From contig JAQFVV010012395.1 of assembly GCA_028023455.1 (NCBI GenBank), positions 7,070,001 to 7,134,000 of the forward strand: DNA of 64,000 bases, in the 5' to 3' direction. Shown one piece after another: positions 59,640-64,000 of the stretch (its first letter is position 1; every line of letters begins with the position of its first letter). The notes under the pieces are model-generated. The model ran no database searches and was not told where the DNA came from. It was given only the letters and a program-made list of their open reading frames with translations. Source of the stretch: Epiperipatus broadwayi (taxonomy: Eukaryota > Onychophora > Udeonychophora > Euonychophora > Peripatidae). Made by a program: the position numbers and the translations under genes.

Positions 59640-59945
59640 TTCCATCATCAGATTTTCAATGAAATAGAAGGCTGAAGAGTATGAGTTGGAGTAGTTTGAA
59701 GCCTGTCCATTAAAGTATGAAGATTGGCTATCTTAATATAAAGAGGAACACTGATTGTATATATGTGTGGAGATGGTAATCTGGACCAACTGATGAGTGC
59801 TGGTTTAGCACGAAATATGTATATTGGTGATTATTTATCTTTTCAACATGTGTGTAATCAGGTGGGTCAGTAATATGAGATGACATGGAGAGTTTAGGGT
59901 CGTGTGAAAGTCTGAGTTCGAATCCCCCATACATTACATATATAT
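59640..59945 (+). mobile_element. Hammerhead-bearing retroposon, best copy
   Basis: A ~300-bp unit runs from TTCCATCATCAGATTTTCAA through TTGAAGCCTGTCCATTAAAG and GGCTATCTTAATATAAA, the ribozyme, TTTATCTTTTCAACATGTGT, a degenerate box A-like stretch (about 59875-59898) and box B-like GAGTTCGAATCC at 59914-59925. It has no protein-coding content, and short frames over it are shadows. The combination of ribozyme and Pol III-like boxes resembles the Sm-alpha/retrozyme type of non-autonomous element. Related copies lie at 12940, 42805, 47660, 48380 and 49925. Confidence 0.82.
59775..59833 (+). ncRNA. Hammerhead ribozyme, type I, intact core
   Basis: Conserved core CTGATGA at 59790-59796 and GAAA at 59812-59815. 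Stem II is GTGCT (59797-59801) with AGCAC (59807-59811) around loop GGTTT, perfectly paired. Stem I is TAATC (59777-59781) with GATTA (59829-59833), then an internal loop TGGA/T, then CCAA (59786-59789) with TTGG (59824-59827). Stem III is minimal: A59815 with T59822, two to three A-T pairs and a tiny loop. The T-A at 59822-59823 fits the required UH, so cleavage is predicted after A59823. Short stem III is known in Penelope-associated hammerheads, which often act as dimers. Stem I differs from other copies in matched changes. Confidence 0.82.
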
Positions 59946-60329
59946 ACAGGTTTAAGCCTGTATAGTGTATTAATTTAAGTTTAATAAAGCATTTTGGCTT
60001 TTAATAAAATTACCATCCTTATTAATTGTATGCTTTGGAGTCATTTTAATAATACTTCATAACATAGATATCCTAAATATAAAATAACATCTTTCACTAT
60101 CATAACCGCATATTTCTAACTGAGCATGTGAGATGGGAATATTACCATGGAGAAATGATTCGCAATGTTTCTTTCTCATACAAGCAGGCCATATGTAAAA
60201 ATCATGAAATCAAACTTATGACTCTTAGTTTTTTGATTTAATATTTTTGTTCATGAGTTATTGAAATTATAGAAGAGACGTCTATATATTTAACAATATG
60301 GATATGGTTATAACATATGTGTATATATT
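59946..60329. other. No recognisable feature
   Basis: AT-rich, no supported frame. Confidence 0.5.
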
Positions 60330-60799
60330 TCCCCATCACTTTAATCATTTTTATTCAACTGCAGATGGTCAGTTTTTCCAACTATTGGCCCCCTTTTCCA
60401 CATCATACCAACAAAAACCCTTATTTTATTCATCCATCTCTGATGTAGGCTTTTTTCAGATTTTTTTACTATCTTTTCGGATCCAATTTAAAACTTCTAT
60501 GTTTATCTGTTGCCATTTCTTTTAGAAATATTCAGCCCAGTTCCATATCAATCTCTTCACTTTTTTTAGCGATATCAGTAATACTAATTTGTTTTTTCAT
60601 TCATGTTTTGCTTTTAGTCCATTCTTATTATTCTCAACTTGAATCTTTTCACATTTAGTTGTATAATCTGAAGACTCTACATTGCTCTTTAGTTAAGTAT
60701 CAAGTCTCATACCCATAATGAAAAATGATAAAACATATATGTTAAAAGTTTTTCATGTCAAATGCCTTTTAAAACTTAGTTATCTCTCAAAAACATTTC

Positions 60800-61333
60800 C
60801 TGGACTTCCTAGTGAAAATCAACCTGGATTCACTCCAGACGAACTGGTTCCTGCCCTACAGGAGATTTTTCAAGAACATAGATCCTACGTGTCACAACTG
60901 CCATAGAACCTCTAAAACCTTTGAAAAAAAAAATGATTGCCTGGCATATGACAAAATCAGAACATTCATTGCTCACAACTGCCACATTTCCCTGAACAAA
61001 ATATTAGATATCAAGAGCTGCTTCTATGTCATCTCAAGACTTTCCACCTTCATCAGTTATGCCACCTGGATGGCCAGATGTCGCAACAAGTTTACCATTC
61101 CTCATCCAAAGCCTGAAGACATATTCATTTCTGAGTTGAAGGAATTTCGCCATAAGGACAGTACCATCTCGTCCAGATTTTTATTTGACAACACATGGAG
61201 CCTGATTCAGCTGGATTAAACAACACCAGCGAGCACATCAGTCCATCTGGTTGCCCGAGCAACATGGATTACTCTTATTTTATTTACAATTGTATCATTT
61301 TACATATTTATTTCAATAAAGTTATTTATAAAT
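60800..61333 (+). mobile_element. 5'-truncated LINE tail inserted in RTE copy 5
   Basis: AAAAACATTTC occurs at 60789-60799 and 61334-61344, flanking 534 bp that is foreign to RTE. The insert has a polyadenylation signal AATAAA at about 61315 and an A-rich end, both marks of target-primed reverse transcription by a poly(A)-type (L1/Tx1-like) LINE. Its sequence is much less AT-rich than the host RTE and still largely open, so it is younger than its target. Confidence 0.85.
60812..61219 (+). pseudogene. Non-LTR retrotransposon ORF2 C-terminal fragment
   Basis: 135 open codons. Residues 28-32 are CHNCH, a Cys/His knuckle, followed by a SKTFEKKNDC segment (an ET..H...C pattern that has lost its His). 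Then come hydrophobic helices and SYATWMARCRNKFT, resembling the W-ARN-F segment near the end of L1/Tx1-type ORF2 proteins. The upstream frame (+1, from about 60800) carries in-phase homologous sequence, which suggests a frameshift near 60860. The end SLIQLD is followed by the 3' UTR. Function is nucleic-acid binding by family analogy; clade is uncertain. Confidence 0.6.
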
Positions 61334-61565
61334 AAAAACATTTCACGAAAATTTAATTGTATAATAAATTTTATCTATTGTTTCTATCTCTATGAATAAC
61401 GAAGTATTTATAGTTGTTAACTTATAATTTTTTCAGAGAAATCCCATTGAATATTATTTTAGTCTTTTTTAGAAATCTATCTTTAGTCCGATTTTATTAC
61501 TTTCAACTCAGAAGCATTATTTTAAAAAATAATCAGTCATTTGCAAAAGCAAAATGACTTAAATA

Positions 61566-62343
61566 ATTGCCAAGTATTTTATTCTTTGTTAAAATGCTGT
61601 AAGACTTAATATCTTTAGCCCTAAAAACTTAAATAGAAAAATATGTCAAGTATATGCGTACAATTAAAATCTGCATGCATGTAGATAAAATTAGTAATGA
61701 GTTTTAAAAAAGAAAACTTGTCTTACTAATTGTTACTTTAAGATCTTTCTAGATTTAATTTAGTATTTATGTAAATGAATGGTTACATTTTCATTTACCA
61801 TTGTCAAACTTTCTCCACTCACAACTTTGACGCCATCCATTTCAGATAAATACACTAATGATTATTACTAATCATTTTCGAAACTAGAGATTATCTCTAG
61901 CATAGATATAAACTTTAAACCTCAGTTAAAGATTAATATATCTGATTTTTTAAATTTACACACACGGAGTTATTCACCTTTCTCTGTCCCGTATGTAATA
62001 TTTTTATAAATGAATGAATAACACGAATGCATTTAAATAGAATAATTTATAATAATTATTTAAGAAATCATTAACAAAATCAATTTTTTTTTATAAAATA
62101 AACTTTATTAATAGAAAATTATATACAGAAGTAAAAATTTGCATGACATATGATAGATAGCTTATAAAAATATAATCGTTGCGACTAAATAATGTTGAGG
62201 GCAGATGGAAATGATTTAGTTCTATAGTGATGAATGTATAATTCATGTGCTTTATATAATTTTGAAGTAATGTACAACTAATACAAATATTGTTTTGTCA
62301 AATTTTGCTCATATTATTTCTAGGTAAGTATTTTAAACCATAT
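61566..62343. other. No recognisable feature
   Basis: AT-rich, no supported frame. Confidence 0.5.
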
Positions 62344-62560
62344 AAATATGCATTACACCACTCTTTTTTTTTTTTTTTTAAAGAACATTAGAGAGCAAGT
62401 CACATGGTTCTAAGAGTATGAATACTTACTATGGTATTATAAAGAGGAAAAATAAATATGCATTACACCATTCTTTATTTTTTTTTAAAAGAACGTTACA
62501 GAGCAAGTCACATGGTTCTAAGAGTTTGAATACTTACTATGGTATTATAAAGAGGAAAAA
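62344..62560. repeat. Tandem duplication, ~108-bp unit
   Basis: Two units, each from AAATATGCATTACACCA to TATTATAAAGAGGAAAAAT, differ by a poly(T) length change and a few substitutions (GAACATTAGAG / GAACGTTACAG). Confidence 0.92.
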
Positions 62561-62747
62561 TTTTAATATTTTTCTCAATCAATTGTTTAAAATTAATTAT
62601 TTGCTTGAGAGATACAAAGTGCCATAAGAATGAGAAGTGTTAATAGGTTTGAAAATTGTGTATTATATCTTCTGGATGATTATTACACAAGACACGTAGG
62701 ATTCAGTATTTGTCTGAAGGTTTGTAATGATGGTATATTATAAGATG

Positions 62748-63260
62748 TGATATGTTGGACTATTGCCATCATTTATGAGTGAATGTTGAATGTATAGAAA
62801 ATTTTAAATTTTATTTGAACTGTCCAAATACAAACAACTTGTTAGTAACAACACATAAACAGACAATACAGGTTAGTAATTACACAACGTTTCGAGTAGT
62901 ATTATTCTCCACTCTTCTTCAGGTATTGCTGGCCTTTATGCACAGTGACAATATTTGCTTAGAAGTTGAACTCACACCTCTAGATTCTTGTATATTGAAT
63001 TTAAGGCAAACGCTCTACCAACTGAGCTATTCTGTCAAAGGCAACATATAGTAGAAATTTGATATATTTATATATGAGGGTTGGTTCAATTCCTTCTGAG
63101 TCCTTCAATTTTTTTTTATAACTACTAACCTGTATTGTCTATTTGTGTGTTATTACTAACAAGTTGTTTGTATTTGGAAAGTTTAAATAAAGTTTAAAAT
63201 TTTCTATACATTCAACATTGACTCATAAATGATGGCAATAGTCCAACATATCACATCTTA
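62748..63260 (-). mobile_element. tRNA-headed SINE inside a long inverted repeat
   Basis: Arms of about 137 bp (62748-62885 and 63118-63257) are inverted copies with ~8 changes: GATGTGATATGTTGGACTAT to GACAATACAGGTTAGTA. Between them, on the minus strand, is a tRNA-related head at 63044-62960 with box A TAGCTCAGTTGGTAGAGC (63029-63012) and box B-like GAGTTCAACTTC. It is followed by CTGAAGAAGAGTGGAG, then ACTACTCGAAACGTTG. Loose direct repeats ACGTAGGATTCAG / ACGTAGAATCCAG lie outside the arms at 62694 and 63259. The anticodon arm is not tRNA-like, so this is a SINE and not a tRNA gene. Confidence 0.75.
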
Positions 63261-63426
63261 CGTAGAATCCAGATTTTATTTCAAATGATTAATGAATAAC
63301 ATTTTCATAGGAATTGTGCCAAGTAATAAATTAAACAAAAATTTTAACCATGATTAAGGATCACACATATTTTGGAATCTGATTAAAATTTTGCCCATTG
63401 AGAGGGTTGATCATAGATGTCTGTTA

Positions 63427-63429
<3 letters not shown>

Positions 63430-63477
<48 letters not shown>

Positions 63478-63482
63478 TATAT
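63430..63482. repeat. (TA)n microsatellite
   Basis: About 52 bases of TA with one G interruption. Confidence 0.95.
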
Positions 63483-64000
63483 CTTTAAATAAAAAAATCA
63501 TTTTGTTATCAATTAATTAAAATAATGTAAAGAACCTCATGTAAACTAGATCTTATTTATATTTTATCAGAATTATTTAATTTAAATATAATACATTGCT
63601 AGAAATCTTGGGTCATATACTAATCAGTGTGAATGTATTTGAAAAGTTTAAACAATGTTTGAATTTTTAAAAAGCATTCAACCATTAAATATTCGCTTCT
63701 TATTTATTCTTCTATTATATTCGTCTAATTATTTTATTTATTTTTTCAAAATTTTATATGCCTCCTCTAACTCACTTTCTTAAATATAGAAAGTCTATAC
63801 TAAGAAAGCCTTAGCAAAAAATTTATTAGTAATTCTTTTTTTCCTGTCTCTCTTCAAATTATACATTAATTTTTTTTTATATAAATTCTTTATCATTCAC
63901 ATTATCCAATACCACAGAAATTTATCTTTTATATTTTCCATAAAATAGATTCTATCATCATCATATATTTTCTTCCATGAAAATCTTTCACTTTTTCTTT
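63483..64000. other. No recognisable feature
   Basis: AT-rich; the last ~200 bases have an excess of T and C on the plus strand but no assigned feature. Confidence 0.5.

Larger units (their letters stand above)
60330..61565 (-). mobile_element. RTE copy 5, 3' part, interrupted by another LINE tail
   Basis: The minus strand matches copy 1 from the post-palm region (about 61565-61345: motifs equivalent to HLDFADD and KINVKKTK) to the 3' end near 60330 (complement of CTGCAGATGG). It is decayed, with frameshifts throughout. Sequence unrelated to RTE occupies 60800-61333, bounded by direct repeats of an 11-bp RTE-derived site. Confidence 0.75.

Noticed and set aside
62960-63044. Functional tRNA gene on the minus strand
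   Set aside because: Box A is excellent but the anticodon arm and T-stem do not fold; it is the head of a SINE.

Overview
This window is animal (metazoan, almost certainly invertebrate) nuclear DNA. It is very AT-rich and I see no host protein-coding gene in it that I can support. Everything recognisable is mobile DNA or its debris: RTE-clade and other non-LTR retrotransposons, Penelope-like elements (PLEs) with GIY-YIG endonuclease remnants, Ty3/Gypsy remnants, hAT-like and pogo/Tigger-like DNA transposons, several fold-back (palindromic) repeat families, and two kinds of small Pol III-type retroposons. This mixture rules out bacteria and archaea and fits an invertebrate; the species cannot be fixed from the sequence. 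CpG-to-TpG/CpA decay is visible between repeat copies, which fits a methylated germline.

Layout. 1-3.4 kb: a decayed Gypsy element running into its 3' LTR. 3.6-9.96 kb: PLE pieces, one on each strand, a fold-back element abutting one of them, and a long inverted pair of PLE 3' ends. 10.3-11.15 kb: a second Gypsy integrase remnant. 12.5-24.96 kb: fold-back families, a hAT-like MITE with an 8-bp target-site duplication, a degenerate tandem array and a complex inverted repeat. 25.5-29.6 kb: a nearly full-length but dead RTE interrupted by a 1.06-kb TIR element. 34.5-38.2 kb: a pogo/Tigger-like shell (TIR GGTCTCGTTTTATG) holding the best-preserved RTE and a second LINE tail. 40-50 kb: dense fold-back repeats, one very young palindromic MITE and hammerhead-bearing repeats. 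51.5-52.2 kb: a 5'-truncated LINE with a perfect 27-bp target-site duplication. 54-61.6 kb: three more RTE copies, one carrying a LINE tail inserted with its own 11-bp duplication. 62.3-63.3 kb: a tandem duplication and a tRNA-headed inverted-repeat SINE.

Two things stand out. First, a dispersed ~300-bp repeat family carries a hammerhead self-cleaving ribozyme. The copy at 59775-59833 keeps the full conserved core (CTGATGA, GAAA), a perfect 5-bp stem II and a compensated stem I, and has a Pol III B-box-like motif downstream. This is the architecture known from PLE-associated and retrozyme/Sm-alpha-type elements. Second, eight tRNA-only retroposons (~100 bp), five with clear target-site duplications, share flanks that extend the tRNA acceptor stem by about 8 bp (TGTCAAGC ... 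GCTaTGACA). This holds although they carry two different tRNA bodies: a Gly-TCC type, and a longer type with an apparent internal duplication in the T-arm region.
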